From UBA11606 sp049437325 (GTDB lineage Bacteria > Actinomycetota > Acidimicrobiia > Acidimicrobiales > Aldehydirespiratoraceae), in contig JBMTIM010000036.1 of NCBI GenBank assembly GCA_049437325.1, positions 1 to 32,787 on the forward strand: a stretch of 32,787 bases of DNA, read 5' to 3'. The notes below the pieces were generated by a model, which saw nothing but the letters and a program-made list of their open reading frames with translations, had not been told where the DNA came from and did not search any database. Numbering within the stretch: position 1 is the stretch's first letter; every line of letters starts with the position of its first letter. The position numbers and the translations under genes were made by a program. Shown in pieces: positions 32,303 through 32,787 of this stretch.

Positions 32303-32787
32303 TCAGCTGTCGAACCCGACGCCGATCGAGTCGAGGAGCCGCAACCAAGGCCCGGACTCTCCAGTCCGGTCCTGCTTGGCGAGCGCATTGCGGGTCGTAC
32401 GGATCGCAAGCGATCTGAGCGGCTCGGGCGGGAACGGCATCGGGCGACGGCGGACCATTTCGATCATCGAACGCTCGGTTGCGAGTCCATCGACGAGGTC
32501 GAGTGCAACTCCCGCTCCGAACCGGCTCGCAGCAACGCCGAGCCCGGTATAGCCGCCGACCCACGCGAGCCGATCGCCGTGTTTCGTTCCGAAGGTGGCC
32601 GCGAACTTGGTAGTCGTACCGATTGGTCCAGCCCAGCGGTGACTGAAGCGGAGACCCTCGAGTTGAGGGAAGGTTTCGAAGAAGTGGCGGGCCAGGAGTT
32701 CGTGGCTTTCCGTGCGCTGTTCGTAGTCCGGACCCATGCCGTTGTTCCAGTGGTAGTTCGCGTCGTAGCCGCCCCACAGAATGCGGT
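32303..32787 (-). CDS. FAD-dependent oxidoreductase, C-terminal part (5' truncated by the window edge)
   Basis: The visible 160 residues begin at the right edge (RILWGGYDANYHWNNG in sense) and end at 32303. They match the C-terminal half of the DAO-family fold: SHRWAGPIG, FGTKHGDRLAWVGGYTGLGVAASRFGAG in sense, and ALDLVDGLATERS, which correspond in order to the RWGGVLG, GYVGEGVAAANAAG and TLAELI blocks of the gene at 30926-32299. The first half, including the dinucleotide-binding motif, is beyond the window. It lies tail to tail with its paralogue-like neighbour, three bases apart. Confidence 0.82.
   Translation of the reverse strand, partial: RILWGGYDANYHWNNGMGPDYEQRTESHELLARHFFETFPQLEGLRFSHRWAGPIGTTTKFAATFGTKHGDRLAWVGGYTGLGVAASRFGAGVALDLVDGLATERSMIEMVRRRPMPFPPEPLRSLAIRTTRNALAKQDRTGESGPWLRLLDSIGVGFDS

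Noticed and set aside
1..32787. CRISPR array, tRNA, rRNA, insertion sequence, attachment site or origin
   Set aside because: I found no regularly spaced direct repeats, cloverleaf-like segments, transposase motifs or replication-origin boxes when reading the window. Only a computational scan could exclude short or degenerate cases.

Overview
The window is a roughly 33 kb chromosomal stretch of a high-GC actinobacterium. The clues are high-GC third codon positions, a mycothiol-type DinB/maleylpyruvate isomerase-fold protein, an FHA-DUF4328 membrane protein, lipoproteins with short actinobacterial signal peptides, and repeated promoters of the leaderless kind (TANNNT 6 to 8 nt before a start codon). 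The mix of sulfatase, P450, acyl-CoA synthetase, PhyH oxygenase and betaine-reductase-like genes would fit a marine or aquatic Acidimicrobiia (Ilumatobacter-like) lineage. That placement is inference, because no rRNA or other marker is present. I saw no tRNA, rRNA, CRISPR array, insertion sequence or phage gene.

Layout. 1-2133: the end of an acidic, probably exported protein with a strong terminator, a reverse-strand FHA-DUF4328 protein, and a 0.6 kb gene-poor stretch. 2134-3513: a lipoprotein solute-binding protein. 3609-7973: a tight operon of fatty acid desaturase, TetR regulator, arylsulfatase and cupin, with a near-perfect 22 bp inverted repeat over its promoter. 7985-9313 (-): a CYP153-like P450. 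9399-10652 (-): a GrdB/PrdB-family gene interrupted by one in-frame UGA exactly where the family carries its redox selenocysteine or cysteine. This gives a U-x-x-C motif, and I read it as one selenoprotein. 10684-13556: a class V PLP enzyme and a TPR protein. 13547-15720 (-): a DinB-like protein and threonine deaminase. 15833-20241: a PLP decarboxylase translationally coupled to a 1005-residue lipoprotein with a large internal duplication. 20238-21869 (-): acyl-CoA synthetase. 21909-22712: PhyH-like oxygenase. 22758-24140 (-): M20 peptidase. 24245-26844: a carboxymuconolactone-decarboxylase-like protein, a class I glutamine amidotransferase and a beta-lactamase-fold lipoprotein. 26841-27710 (-): LysR regulator. 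27774-29215: a 49-residue small ORF, a thioesterase and a Nudix hydrolase. 29208-30239 (-): a MetE-like protein. 30271-32299: a HAD phosphatase and an FAD oxidoreductase. 32303-32787 (-): the C-terminal part of a second FAD oxidoreductase, cut by the window edge.

Most genes look like accessory catabolism: fatty acyl, amino acid, betaine-like and sulfate-ester substrates. Transcription is very compact. Several divergent pairs share gaps of about 30 to 115 bp, and six convergent pairs overlap or lie within 11 bp of each other. The observation most worth follow-up is the candidate selenoprotein. Next are the leaderless promoter pattern, the desaturase-operon operator, and the duplicated lipoprotein that resembles acetoacetate decarboxylase.
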